64,000 bases of DNA from Methylocapsa palsarum (GTDB lineage: Bacteria > Pseudomonadota > Alphaproteobacteria > Rhizobiales > Beijerinckiaceae): NCBI RefSeq assembly GCF_900114285.1, contig NZ_FOSN01000005.1, positions 62,001-126,000 on the forward strand, given 5' to 3'. The position numbers were made by a program, and so were the translations under genes. Shown piece after piece: positions 41,628 through 51,034 of the stretch; positions within the stretch are counted from its first letter, which is position 1; each line of letters begins with the position of its first letter. Below the pieces are notes generated by a model that ran no database searches, was not told where the DNA came from, and worked only from the letters and a program-made list of their open reading frames with translations.

Positions 41628-43100
41628 ATGGCCACTGGAAATATCCTCATCGCCGATGACGATTCAGCAATTCGCACGGTTCTGAGCCAGGCTTTGTCCC
41701 GGGCCGGATATGACGTCCGCACGACGGGGACCGCCGCGACGCTCTGGCGCTGGGTTCAATCCGGCGACGGCGATCTCGTCATCACGGATGTCGTCATGCC
41801 GGACGAGAACGCATTCGAACTTCTCCCCAAAATGAAGAAATTGCGTCCGGACCTTCCCATCATCGTCATGAGCGCGCAGAACACTTTCATGACGGCGATC
41901 AAGGCGTCCGAGCGGGGCGCCTACGATTATCTGCCCAAACCATTCGATCTCAGGGAACTGGTTTCCATCGTCGGCCGCGCGATGAGCGAGCCGAAGAACC
42001 GCGTCAGGCCCGAACGTCCCGAAGACCTCGAAGGGATGCCTCTTGTCGGTCGTTCGCCGGCGATGCAGGAAATCTACCGCTCTCTGGCGCGTCTGATGCA
42101 GACCGACCTCACCGTTATGATCACGGGCGAATCTGGAACCGGGAAAGAACTCGTCGCCCGCGCCCTGCATGACTACGGCAAGCGGAAAAAGGGGCCTTTT
42201 GTCGCCATCAACATGGCCGCGATCCCGCGCGACCTCATTGAAAGCGAATTGTTCGGCCACGAAAAAGGAGCCTTCACGGGCGCGAGTCAGCGCTCGGCCG
42301 GACGTTTTGAGCAGGCCGAGGGAGGAACGCTCTTCCTGGACGAGATCGGCGACATGCCGATGGAAGCCCAGACCCGGCTTTTGCGGGTTCTCCAGCAAAG
42401 CGAATATACGACCGTGGGCGGGCGCACCCCGATCAAGACCAATGTCAGAATCATCGCCGCGACGAACAAGGACCTGCGCATCCTGATCCAGCAGGGTCTG
42501 TTCCGGGAGGATTTGTTTTTCCGCCTGAACGTCGTTCCCTTGAGGCTGCCGCCGCTGCGCGAGCGCACGGAAGACATCGGCGACCTCGCCCAGCATTTTT
42601 TCGCTCAGGCGGCGAGCGAGGGATTGCCGTTGAAGCATATTGAGGCCGACGCGCTGGAGCGCCTCAAACGTTACCGCTGGCCGGGTAATATCCGGGAGCT
42701 TGAAAACCTCAGCCGGCGCCTCGCCGCGCTTTATCCGCAGGAATCGGTGACGGTCCAGTTGATCGACGCCGAACTTGCCTCCGACCCGCCGGCGACGACG
42801 AGCGGAATAGCCTCCTCGCTCAATTCCGGACGGGCGCGCGAGCCGGAGCGCGCGATGACGCTGTCCGGCGCAATGGACCGGCATCTCGCCGATCTTTTTC
42901 GGGAGCATGGCGACAGCTTGCCGCCTCCCGGCCTCTATCATCGGATCCTGCGCGAACTGGAATATCCGCTTATTTCCGCCGCTCTCACCGCCACAAGAGG
43001 CAATCAGATCAAGGCGGCCGAGCTGCTCGGACTGAATCGCAATACGCTGCGCAAGAAGGTCCGAGATCTCGACATCAGGCTCATGCGCTCTCCGCGCTGA
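41628..43100 (+). CDS. ntrC: Nitrogen regulation response regulator NtrC
   Basis: NtrC activates sigma-54 promoters of nitrogen-assimilation genes. The 490-residue protein has a receiver domain with phospho-acceptor Asp54 ([10 protein letters not shown]), an AAA+ domain with Walker A GESGTGKE and an intact sigma-54 contact loop GAFTGA near residue 214, and a C-terminal Fis-type helix-turn-helix ([20 protein letters not shown]). The ATG at 41628 follows a GGAGAAG. It contrasts with the neighbouring ntrX, which lacks the GAFTGA loop. Confidence 0.95.
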   Translation: MATGNILIADDDSAIRTVLSQALSRAGYDVRTTGTAATLWRWVQSGDGDLVITDVVMPDENAFELLPKMKKLRPDLPIIVMSAQNTFMTAIKASERGAYDYLPKPFDLRELVSIVGRAMSEPKNRVRPERPEDLEGMPLVGRSPAMQEIYRSLARLMQTDLTVMITGESGTGKELVARALHDYGKRKKGPFVAINMAAIPRDLIESELFGHEKGAFTGASQRSAGRFEQAEGGTLFLDEIGDMPMEAQTRLLRVLQQSEYTTVGGRTPIKTNVRIIAATNKDLRILIQQGLFREDLFFRLNVVPLRLPPLRERTEDIGDLAQHFFAQAASEGLPLKHIEADALERLKRYRWPGNIRELENLSRRLAALYPQESVTVQLIDAELASDPPATTSGIASSLNSGRAREPERAMTLSGAMDRHLADLFREHGDSLPPPGLYHRILRELEYPLISAALTATRGNQIKAAELLGLNRNTLRKKVRDLDIRLMRSPR

Positions 43101-43231
43101 ACGCGGAGTCGCCGCTCCACCGGCTTCCGGCCCCGGAAATGCCCGATTTAAGCTACACTCATACTTGAAATTCGATTCGAATGCTCATCATCTGATTTTG
43201 CGCCCGAACAAAGTTGTTTTACCGACGGCCG

Positions 43232-45490
43232 ATGAGCGACAAAACACTCTCAAAAAAGGCTAAGGCCGCGGCGAATGGCGAACGCCGTTTTGCGATCAGA
43301 TTCGGACCCGTCGCGGTCGTTCTGGCGCTGCTCATCGGTCTCGCCAGCTTCCTGATCTTCGCAAATTACACGCCGATCCCGCCGACAGACACGGTGGTGC
43401 TGGTCCTTTTTGTCATCAATGTGATTGGCATATGCGTTATCTTCGGCCTCGTCGTCGCCGAGGCCTTTTCGCTCTACAAGGCGCGGCGGGCAGGGGTAGC
43501 CGGAGCGCAGCTTCACGTCCGGATCGTGGGACTGTTTTCGATTATCGCCGCAGCGCCCGCCTTATTGATGGCGTGGGTTGGTCTTGTCGCGATGGAGAGA
43601 AGCTTGAACCCGGCCTTTATGCAGGACGGGCGAACGTTTGTTCAAAATACAATCGAGGCGGCGCAATTGTTCCGGGACGCGCAATGCAAGTCCCTCTTGA
43701 GGGACGCGGCGGTGACCGCATCTGATCTCGATCATTTCAAACAATTATTTGATTACGACAGGCATTATTTCGACGGTTTTTTTGCCTCTCGCGTCAAATT
43801 TCTCGGCTTTGCGACCGGCGCGATTATCAAGGCCGACGGAACAATCATCCAAAAGATCGAAAACGACCCGGCGGCCAACGCTCTCGTGCAGCCCGACAAG
43901 GACGAGTTCGCCGACGCAAGAAAAGAGGATATGTACTGTATTATCCTCAACTCCGGGCAGACTTTCGCCGTCTTGCGTCTGCTGCCGTCGTTTGACGACA
44001 CTTTTCTCTACGTCGCGCGCCCGGTCGACCCTTTCACGGTGGAGTTTCCCCGTCAGGCGCAGAAGCTAGTGGCGCTTTACGACCTCTTTGACAGCCACCG
44101 GCGCGGCATTCAGATCGCTTTCGCCGTGATGTTCGTCCTGATCGCCTTCATCATGCTCCTCTCCGCGACCTGGCTCGGCCTTTCGTTCGCCAATAGCCTC
44201 GTCGCTCCGATCAGGCGGCTCATCGCGGCGACCGACCAGGTGTCGTCGGGCAATCTCAACGTCCAGGTCGCGGTTCGAAAATCGGAGGGCGATCTGGCGC
44301 ATCTGAGCGAAACCTTCAACAAAATGACCTCGGAGCTGCAGTTGCAGCAGAACCGGCTGATCGCAGCGAGTAATTTGATCGACGAACGGCGCGTTTTTAC
44401 CGAGGCTGTCCTTTCGGGCGTGCCGGTCGCTGTCGTCGGCGTCGGATCAAGAGGCGAAATCACCGTCCTCAATCCCTCGGCGCAAAGGCTTGTTCCCAAA
44501 AGCGGAGAAGGGGCGGCCGACATCGTGGGGCAGGCGGCCGACATCGTCCTTCCCGAAATCAAGCAGGCGCTCGCCGAGGCGCGGTCGGGCCCTTCGCGTC
44601 CGGTGCAAGATCAGATCTCGCTGTCCCGCGGCGGCCTCGACCGCCTCTTCAACGTCACCATCACGAGCGAACCGACAGAGCGCGCCGACAAGAGCTACAT
44701 TGTGACGCTCGACGACATCACCGATCTCGTCGGCGCGCAGAGAACCGCCGCATGGGCCGACGTCGCCCGCCGCATCGCGCATGAAATCAAGAACCCTTTG
44801 ACCCCGATCCAGCTTTCGGCGGAGCGTCTGAAGCGCAAATACGGCTGGGCGATCACACAGGACCGAGATATTTTCGATCAATGCACCGACACGATCATTC
44901 GCCAGGTTGACGACATCAAGCGGATGGTGGACGAGTTTTCCTCCTTCGCCCGGATGCCGAAGGCAAGCCTCGAAAACGACGACCTGTCGGAATGCATCCG
45001 CCGCGTTCTGTTCTTGATGCGCGTCGCCCATCCCGACATTGTTATCGAAGATCAGCTGCCCGATCGCCCGGCGCTGGGACGGTTCGACCGCCGCCTGCTT
45101 TCGCAGGCCTTGACCAACATCATCAAGAACGCCGCCGAAAGCGTCTCCGCGCAGACCTCGGAGACGGGCTCGGAGGGACGCATCGCCGTGCGGCTTTCTT
45201 TCGTCGCAAAGGACGTTGTGATCGACGTTATCGACAACGGCAAGGGTTTCCCCAAGGAAAACCGGCAAAGGCTGCTTGAGCCTTATATGACGACCCGCGA
45301 GGAAGGGACCGGCCTCGGACTTCCGATCGTCGCCAAGATCCTCGCCGATCACGGCGGCGGCCTCGAATTGCGCGATGCGCCAGAAGGCCGGGGCGCATGG
45401 GTCAGGCTCTATTTCCCTTGGAGCGAAGGAACGCATAGTTTGGCGGGGATGCCGGACAGAACCGCGGCGGCCGCGCGACGAGGAGCGTAA
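43232..45490 (+). CDS. ntrY: Membrane sensor histidine kinase NtrY
   Basis: NtrY pairs with NtrX in nitrogen, redox and envelope signalling in alphaproteobacteria. The 752-residue protein has membrane helices near residues 25-50, 60-82, 95-118 and 290-315, a periplasmic sensing region between the last two, then a HAMP segment (about 315-370), a PAS-like region, the phospho-acceptor His517 in HEIKNPLTPIQ, and the ATPase domain (NIIKNAAESV, DNGKGF, GTGLGLPIVAKI). I chose ATG 43232; a TTG six codons upstream is possible. ntrX follows by 7 bp. Confidence 0.93.
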   Translation: MSDKTLSKKAKAAANGERRFAIRFGPVAVVLALLIGLASFLIFANYTPIPPTDTVVLVLFVINVIGICVIFGLVVAEAFSLYKARRAGVAGAQLHVRIVGLFSIIAAAPALLMAWVGLVAMERSLNPAFMQDGRTFVQNTIEAAQLFRDAQCKSLLRDAAVTASDLDHFKQLFDYDRHYFDGFFASRVKFLGFATGAIIKADGTIIQKIENDPAANALVQPDKDEFADARKEDMYCIILNSGQTFAVLRLLPSFDDTFLYVARPVDPFTVEFPRQAQKLVALYDLFDSHRRGIQIAFAVMFVLIAFIMLLSATWLGLSFANSLVAPIRRLIAATDQVSSGNLNVQVAVRKSEGDLAHLSETFNKMTSELQLQQNRLIAASNLIDERRVFTEAVLSGVPVAVVGVGSRGEITVLNPSAQRLVPKSGEGAADIVGQAADIVLPEIKQALAEARSGPSRPVQDQISLSRGGLDRLFNVTITSEPTERADKSYIVTLDDITDLVGAQRTAAWADVARRIAHEIKNPLTPIQLSAERLKRKYGWAITQDRDIFDQCTDTIIRQVDDIKRMVDEFSSFARMPKASLENDDLSECIRRVLFLMRVAHPDIVIEDQLPDRPALGRFDRRLLSQALTNIIKNAAESVSAQTSETGSEGRIAVRLSFVAKDVVIDVIDNGKGFPKENRQRLLEPYMTTREEGTGLGLPIVAKILADHGGGLELRDAPEGRGAWVRLYFPWSEGTHSLAGMPDRTAAAARRGA

Positions 45491-45497
45491 ATCACCG

Positions 45498-46865
45498 ATG
45501 GCGAGCGATATTCTGGTCGTAGACGACGAAGCCGATATCCGCGAGATCGTTTCCGGGATCCTGGCTGACGAAGGCCATGGCACGCGCACTGCGAAGAATT
45601 CGGACGAAGCCCTTGCCGTTATCGAGGCGAGGCGGCCGAACCTCGTCTTCCTCGACATCTGGCTGCAGGGTTCGCGCCTCGATGGCCTGCAGCTTCTGAA
45701 GATCATCAAGGAGCAAAATCCGAAACTGCCTGTCGTCATGATCTCGGGACACGGCAATATCGAAACCGCCGTTTCCGCCATCAAACTCGGCGCTTACGAT
45801 TTCATCGAGAAGCCATTCAAGGCTGACCGGCTCGTGCTCGTCGCCGAACGCGCCCTCGAGGCGTCCCGTCTGCAGCGGGAGGTGAGCGAGCTGCGCGCCC
45901 GAGCGGGAGCGGTCAACCAAATGGTCGGCCGCTCGACGACGCTGAACCAGCTCCGCCAGATTATCGAGCGGGTCGGACCGGCGAATTCTCGGGTGCTCAT
46001 TACCGGCGCGCCGGGCAGCGGCAAGGAACTCGCGGCGCGGACCATCCATGAGACCTCGGCGCGCGCCGGAGGTCCGTTCGTCGTCATCAATTCAGCGGCG
46101 ATCGAGCCTGAAACGATGGAGGTCGAGCTTTTTGGCGTCGAAGGCAAGGACGGCGGAGCCCGCAAAATCGGGGCGCTCGAAGAGGCCCACGGCGGCACGC
46201 TTTATCTCGATGAAATCACCGACATGCCGAAGGAAACCCAGGGCAAGATCCTTCGCGTTCTGGTCGAACAGAATTTCCAGCGCGTCGGCGGTTCGGTCCG
46301 CGTGCATGTCGATGTCCGGATCCTATCGTCGACCTCGCGCGACGTCGCCGCCCTGATCGCGGAGGGAGCGTTTCGCGAGGATCTGTTTCACCGCCTCGCC
46401 GTGGTTCCCGTGCGGGTTCCCTCGCTGAGCGAGCGCCGCGAGGATATTTCGGAGCTGATCACTTTCTTTATGGATCAGGTCTCGGCGACGAGCGGGATGC
46501 CGCGGCGCATCATTGCCGACGACGCGATGGCGGTGCTGCAATCCCATGATTGGCCCGGAAATATCCGGCAGCTGCGCAACAATGTCGAGCGTCTGATGAT
46601 TCTCGCCGCCGGCGATCCGGAGGCTGCGATCACCGCCGACATGCTGCCCTCGGAAATCGGCGCGCTGGTGCCATCGACGCCGAATGGCTCGGGCGGCGAA
46701 CGGCTGATGAACCTGCCCCTGCGTGACGCCCGCGAGGTTTTCGAGCGGGAATATCTCGTGGCTCAGATCAACCGTTTTGGCGGCAACATCTCCCGGACGG
46801 CCGAGTTCATCGGAATGGAGCGCTCGGCCCTTCATCGCAAACTGAAATCGCTACGGGTTGATTGA
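45498..46865 (+). CDS. ntrX: Response regulator NtrX
   Basis: The 455-residue protein has a receiver domain with Asp53 (FLDIWLQG), an AAA+ domain and a C-terminal Fis-type helix-turn-helix. The Walker A reads GAPGSGKE near residue 170. Where NtrC has [11 protein letters not shown], this protein has FGVEGKDGGARKIGA, so the sigma-54 contact loop is missing. It may therefore regulate without acting as a standard sigma-54 activator. I chose ATG 45498, preceded by GAGGAG, seven bases after ntrY. Such degenerate NtrX proteins are, as I recall, common in Hyphomicrobiales. Confidence 0.93.
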   Translation: MASDILVVDDEADIREIVSGILADEGHGTRTAKNSDEALAVIEARRPNLVFLDIWLQGSRLDGLQLLKIIKEQNPKLPVVMISGHGNIETAVSAIKLGAYDFIEKPFKADRLVLVAERALEASRLQREVSELRARAGAVNQMVGRSTTLNQLRQIIERVGPANSRVLITGAPGSGKELAARTIHETSARAGGPFVVINSAAIEPETMEVELFGVEGKDGGARKIGALEEAHGGTLYLDEITDMPKETQGKILRVLVEQNFQRVGGSVRVHVDVRILSSTSRDVAALIAEGAFREDLFHRLAVVPVRVPSLSERREDISELITFFMDQVSATSGMPRRIIADDAMAVLQSHDWPGNIRQLRNNVERLMILAAGDPEAAITADMLPSEIGALVPSTPNGSGGERLMNLPLRDAREVFEREYLVAQINRFGGNISRTAEFIGMERSALHRKLKSLRVD

Positions 46866-47030
46866 TTCCGCGCCAGAACTGAAAAGGTCTTGCGCGGCGA
46901 TCAGCTTGACGATCCCCCCGGCGCCCGGCATGACCCTTCAAGTCGGGACTCTCAAGAAAGGCCGTAACGCCCGCACTGACGGCCGAATGGTCTCAGCTGT
47001 TTCCCTTAAAGCCGCCTGGAAGGAGCGCGT

Positions 47031-47891
47031 GTGAGCAGAATCGCCTATGTCAACGGTCGATATGTCGAGGGCCGCCACGCCATGGTCCATATTGATGATC
47101 GCGGCTATACATTCTCGGACGGGGTCTATGAGGTTTGCGAAGTTTTTCGGGGAGCCTTGATCGACGAGCAAAGACATTACGACAGACTCGCCCGCTCGCT
47201 CCGCGAATTGCGCATCGACCCGCCGGTGGGGCAGGGCGCGCTTGAATTCATCCTCCGGGAAGTCCTCTCGAGAAACAAGGTCTCGAACGGGTTTGTGTAC
47301 CTCCAGGCGACAAGGGGCGTGTCGCCGCGCGATCATGCGTTTCCGCAGACGCCTGTGCGCGCGAGCCTGATCGTGACCGCGCGCTCCGTCGATCCGAAAA
47401 AGGGCGAAACCGCAGCGCTCAAGGGAATCAGCGTAGTGTCGACCCCGGACCTCCGATGGAAGCGGGTCGACATCAAGACTATCTCCCTGCTGCCGAATGT
47501 CCTGGCGCGTCAAGCGGCGAAGGAAAGCGGCGCGTACGAGGCGTGGCTGATTGACGCGGACGGGATGGTGACGGAGGGCGCCGCGTCGAACGCCTGGATC
47601 GTCGATCGATCCGGAACGATCATCACGCGGGAAGCCGATCAGTCTATCTTGCGAGGAATCACGCGGACGGCCCTGGTTGAAATTATCGCCGCGCAAGGCC
47701 TCCGCCTCGAAGAACGTAAATTCAGCTTGACGGAAGCGTTCGGCGCGCGTGAAGCCTTCATCACAGGAGCCACGACGCTCGTGACGCCGGTCGTCATGAT
47801 CGACGGCCGACCTATCGGCGAGGGTCTGCCCGGACCCATCGCACAGAAATTACGGGCTGTTTTCCACGAGCATGCGGCAAGATCCCACTAG
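47031..47891 (+). CDS. dat: D-amino acid aminotransferase (class IV PLP enzyme)
   Basis: The 286-residue protein is a fold-type IV transaminase, likely making D-alanine or D-glutamate from keto acids. It shows IAYVNGRYV, DRGYTFSDGVYEV near residues 22-34, the PLP lysine in DIKTISLLPNVLA near 147, and EGAASNAWIV near 180. The start is GTG at 47031, preceded by GGAAGGAG. The gene sits between ntrX and hfq as in relatives. Its stop TAG is the first three bases of repeat copy 3. A branched-chain substrate cannot be fully excluded. Confidence 0.88.
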   Translation: MSRIAYVNGRYVEGRHAMVHIDDRGYTFSDGVYEVCEVFRGALIDEQRHYDRLARSLRELRIDPPVGQGALEFILREVLSRNKVSNGFVYLQATRGVSPRDHAFPQTPVRASLIVTARSVDPKKGETAALKGISVVSTPDLRWKRVDIKTISLLPNVLARQAAKESGAYEAWLIDADGMVTEGAASNAWIVDRSGTIITREADQSILRGITRTALVEIIAAQGLRLEERKFSLTEAFGAREAFITGATTLVTPVVMIDGRPIGEGLPGPIAQKLRAVFHEHAARSH

Positions 47892-48005
47892 AGCGCTTTC
47901 CGATCGCATGGAATCATGCGATCGATCAGAAATCGCTTCAGATTCAAAGGCTAGAGCATATTCTTCTAGATGGGATTGATTTAATCCGATCGGAATATGC
48001 TCTAG
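47889..48005 (-). repeat. 117 bp double-hairpin element, copy 3 (inverted)
   Basis: This copy lies in the opposite orientation to the others, so the GATCGCATG hairpin comes first and the CATATTC hairpin second. It again begins with TAG, which here is the stop codon of the D-amino acid transaminase, and ends in CTCTAG at 48005. Both hairpins remain foldable despite substitutions. It lies upstream of the hfq promoter region (48006-48198). Confidence 0.9.
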
Positions 48006-48198
48006 CGCGGAGTTTGCGTTAATTTGTCTTCCGATGCGAAACAGAATTTGCAATCCCCTTGAGCAGCCTTTTTAATGCGCTAGTTTTGAGGGCTTCTGTA
48101 TATCATTAGTGGGAAGGCGACTTTTTTTAAGGGAACTGGACTCGGCACTCGCGCCAGACAAGCGCCCGATAAACAAACCAAACAACGGGAACTAGAAG

Positions 48199-48456
48199 AT
48201 GGCGGCAGAACGCCCACAAAATCTACAGGACACGTTCCTCAACTTCGTCCGAAAAAACAAGGTTCCGCTTACGATCTTCCTGGTCAATGGCGTCAAACTA
48301 CAAGGCGTGGTCACGTGGTTCGACAATTTTTGCGTGCTGCTGAGACGGGACGGTCATTCTCAGCTCGTCTATAAGCATGCGATCTCGACGATCATGCCTG
48401 GACAACCCATCCAGATGTTTGAGGCCGGAGACGACGGCGGAGCGCCAGGCGGCTAG
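48199..48456 (+). CDS. hfq: RNA chaperone Hfq
   Basis: Hfq is the Sm-like hexamer that pairs small RNAs with mRNAs. The 85-residue protein carries the Sm1 and Sm2 regions, including [20 protein letters not shown] and the diagnostic YKHAIST at residues 58-64, and has the short C-terminal tail typical of alphaproteobacteria. It starts at ATG after GGGAAC-type sequence. hflX follows with an unusual start, and the pair is conserved across proteobacteria. Confidence 0.97.
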   Translation: MAAERPQNLQDTFLNFVRKNKVPLTIFLVNGVKLQGVVTWFDNFCVLLRRDGHSQLVYKHAISTIMPGQPIQMFEAGDDGGAPGG

Positions 48457-48562
48457 CGCGAACGATTGCAGTTGGCATCGGAAGCGGACTCCCCATATGG
48501 AGGGTGTCCGGGCGTATCGATCCTGTCCCGCTGCGCGCTCGATTGAATTGTGAGGAACCAGC

Positions 48563-49963
48563 ATCGAAGCATCGAGCGTCAGCCAGACCCCGAATCCCGA
48601 AACGGAACGACTCATCGCCGGGCGAACCCGCGCGCTTGTCGTCGGCCCTTATCTGGAACGTGTCCAAAAAAGCAACGACCAGGCAGCTGGAAGCCGCTCT
48701 CAGGAGGCGAAGATCGCCGAGGCGAAGGGTCTCGCCTGCGCTATCGACCTCAATCTGATCGACGCCAGGATTGTCAATCTTGCTCAGATCCGTCCGGCCA
48801 GTTTTCTCGGTAAAGGCAAAGTCGAGGAATTGGCCGAGTTCGTGCGCAACGAGGACATCGACCTTGTCATCATGGATTGCGCGCTCTCTCCCGTCCAGCA
48901 ACGCAACCTTGAGAAGGCGTTCTTCGCCAAAGTCATCGATCGGACAGGGTTGATCCTTGAAATCTTCGGGCGCCGGGCGCGCACGCGAGAGGGCACGCTT
49001 CAAGTCGAACTCGCTCATCTTGCTTATCAGAAGTCCCGGCTCGTCCGCTCGTGGACCCATCTAGAGCGTCAACGCGGCGGCTTTGGCTTCCTCGGCGGCC
49101 CCGGCGAAACCCAGATCGAGACCGACCGGCGGCTGATTGAAGTCCGCATGAAACGGATCGAGCTTGAGCTTGCCAGCGTCAAGCGCACGCGCGGCCTGCA
49201 TCGAAAGAGCCGCCGCACGGTGCCTTATCCGATCGTCGCGCTGGTCGGTTACACAAATGCGGGAAAGTCCACGCTGTTCAATGATTTGACCCAGTCGAAG
49301 GTGCTTGCCGAGGACATGCTGTTTGCGACTCTCGACCCAACCTTGCGTCGGGTTTCCTTGCCGCACGGCGGTGAAATCATTTTGTCTGACACCGTCGGCT
49401 TCATTTCCGACCTGCCGACGATGCTGGTCAGCGCCTTCCGCGCGACGCTCGAGGAGGTTCTCGAGGCGGACGTGATCCTTCATGTCCGGGACATCGCGCA
49501 TGAAGACGCCGAAGCGCAGCTCGCCGACGTCGAAACCGTTCTCTCGCAGCTGGGTGTGGATCCCTCCGGGGACCGCCGGTTGCTGGAAGTCTGGAACAAG
49601 GCCGACCTGCTCGATCCCGACGCCCTGACGGCGGCGCAGAACAGCGCCCAGAGGCGATCTGCCGCGGCGCGGCCTGTCATCATCGTTTCAGCGCTGACGG
49701 GGCAGGGCATGGCCGGGCTTCGCGAGGCGATCGAACATCGCCTCGCCCAAGGCCGCGTCACCTTCGACGTCTCGCTCGAACCCGAAAATGGGTCAGGCCT
49801 TGGATGGCTTTACGAAAACACGGAAGTCTTGCAGAGAACGACGGCGGCTGACGGCTCCACGCTTTTGACCATTCGCGTCGCGCCGGAGCGTGCGGAACGC
49901 GTGCGGCGGAAGTTTTTCGCCGACGGCCGCGAAGGGCAGGCGTCGCTGGATCGTGCCAGCTAG
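48563..49963 (+). CDS. hflX: GTPase HflX with apparent ATC start codon
   Basis: HflX is a ribosome-associated GTPase that splits stalled ribosomes. The protein of about 466 residues has the N-terminal HflX domain (RALVVGPYL, LIDARIVNLAQIRPASFLGKGK in short pieces), a GGPGETQIETDRR linker, and the G domain with G1 GYTNAGKST, G3 DTVGF and G4 NKAD. In this frame a TGA lies at 48551-48553, and no ATG, GTG or TTG follows until TTG 48830, which would delete most of the N-terminal domain. GAGGA at 48552-48556 is six bases before ATC 48563, which I take as the start. The TAG stop is the edge of repeat copy 4. Confidence 0.88.
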   Translation: MEASSVSQTPNPETERLIAGRTRALVVGPYLERVQKSNDQAAGSRSQEAKIAEAKGLACAIDLNLIDARIVNLAQIRPASFLGKGKVEELAEFVRNEDIDLVIMDCALSPVQQRNLEKAFFAKVIDRTGLILEIFGRRARTREGTLQVELAHLAYQKSRLVRSWTHLERQRGGFGFLGGPGETQIETDRRLIEVRMKRIELELASVKRTRGLHRKSRRTVPYPIVALVGYTNAGKSTLFNDLTQSKVLAEDMLFATLDPTLRRVSLPHGGEIILSDTVGFISDLPTMLVSAFRATLEEVLEADVILHVRDIAHEDAEAQLADVETVLSQLGVDPSGDRRLLEVWNKADLLDPDALTAAQNSAQRRSAAARPVIIVSALTGQGMAGLREAIEHRLAQGRVTFDVSLEPENGSGLGWLYENTEVLQRTTAADGSTLLTIRVAPERAERVRRKFFADGREGQASLDRAS

Positions 49964-50077
49964 AGCATATTCCGATCGGATTGAATCTATCCAATCGATG
50001 AGACTATGCTCAAGCCTTTGTAACTGGAGCGATTTCTGATCGACCGAATGATCACATTCGGCCGGAAAGCGCTCTAG
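49961..50077 (+). repeat. 117 bp double-hairpin element, copy 4, shared by two convergent genes
   Basis: The left TAG (49961-49963) is the hflX stop. On the other strand the TAG complementary to CTA at 50074-50076 is the mazG stop. The element therefore fills the whole space between the two genes. In its second hairpin, two pairs differ from copy 2 on both sides (T-A to C-G and C-G to A-T), keeping the stem; three further changes are in the loop. It may act as a two-way terminator. Confidence 0.93.
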
Positions 50078-50889
50078 CTGGATTTGGAGCGCTTTTCCTG
50101 GGCCTTGGCGGAATTCCAAAGGTCTTCCATCTGCTCAAGGGTGGCGGTCCCGGGCGAGACGCGCTGTCGGGCCAGTTCAGTTTCAATGAAGCGGAAACGC
50201 CGTTCAAATTTGGCGTTCGAGCCCCGGATTGCGTCTTCGGGATCGACCGAGACGTGCCGGGCGAGATTGGCGACGGCGCAGAGCAAATCGCCGATCTCCT
50301 CTCGAATGGCGTCTGATTCGCCCAGGTCGAGCGCCTCCTCGACCTCCGCAGTTTCTTCCCGAATCTTATCGAGAACGAGGCGCGCGTCATCCCAATCGAA
50401 GCCGATTGTCGCAGCCTGCCTTTGCAGCTTCACGGCGCGAGTCAGGCCGGGCAGGGCAAGCGGCACGTCGCCCATCAGACCGCCGGAGTCGGGCGCATCC
50501 TCCCGCGCCAGCTTTTCCGCGGCCTTGATCGCCGCCCAGGAGGCTTTCGCCTGCGCCGGCGAAAGCTCGCGGTTTTCGTCAAAGACATGCGGATGGCGGC
50601 GGATCATTTTCTGCGTAATCGATTGAACGACCCCGCCAAAGTCGAAGTGGCCGGCTTCTTCGGCGATTTGTGAATGAAAGACCACCTGAAGCAGCAGGTC
50701 GCCCAGTTCGTCCTTAAGATCAGCCATATCCCTCCGGCCAATCGCGTCGGCGACCTCGTAAGCTTCCTCGATCGTAAACGGGCTAATGGTTTCGAACGTC
50801 TGTTGGACGTCCCAACCGCAGCCGGTTTTCGGGTGGCGCAGCGCGGCCATGATCTCAAGCAAACGGGAAATATCGCGCGAGGACTGCAT
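50074..50889 (-). CDS. mazG: Nucleoside triphosphate pyrophosphohydrolase MazG
   Basis: MazG hydrolyses (d)NTPs to monophosphates and pyrophosphate and is linked to nucleotide-pool cleaning and stress. The 271-residue protein has two MazG domains. The first has CGWDVQQTFETI, EEAYEVADAI and DELGDLLLQVVFHS; the second has EETAEVEEAL and EEIGDLLCAVANLARH. The EExxE and ExxD metal motifs are intact. The ATG is clear. The last three bases of the gene belong to repeat copy 4. hfq-hflX-mazG proximity is conserved. Confidence 0.94.
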   Translation of the reverse strand: MQSSRDISRLLEIMAALRHPKTGCGWDVQQTFETISPFTIEEAYEVADAIGRRDMADLKDELGDLLLQVVFHSQIAEEAGHFDFGGVVQSITQKMIRRHPHVFDENRELSPAQAKASWAAIKAAEKLAREDAPDSGGLMGDVPLALPGLTRAVKLQRQAATIGFDWDDARLVLDKIREETAEVEEALDLGESDAIREEIGDLLCAVANLARHVSVDPEDAIRGSNAKFERRFRFIETELARQRVSPGTATLEQMEDLWNSAKAQEKRSKSS

Positions 50890-50986
50890 GGATCAAGACC
50901 GGCGGCGTAGCGGAGGAAGGACGCGCGAACGCAGGCGCCCCGATCAGTCGCCGAACGACGGCGCCATTGTCGCGCCGCCGTAAGGC

Positions 50987-51008
50987 CCGTCGGAAAGCCT
51001 TCCGACGG
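50987..51008 (-). terminator. Hairpin downstream of the cold-shock-domain gene
   Basis: A perfect 9 bp stem (50987-50995 with 51000-51008, CCGTCGGAA/TTCCGACGG) with a four-base loop lies 26 bp past the stop of the cold-shock gene. No strong T-run follows on either strand. It also sits upstream of mazG. Confidence 0.5.
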
Positions 51009-51034
51009 AGCCGTGCGACTATGGGCGAGCGCTG

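Noticed and set aside
48550-48813. An 87-codon frame from GTG 48550 as an alternative gene or hflX start
   Set aside because: It is in a different frame from HflX and its Arg-rich translation shows no HflX similarity.
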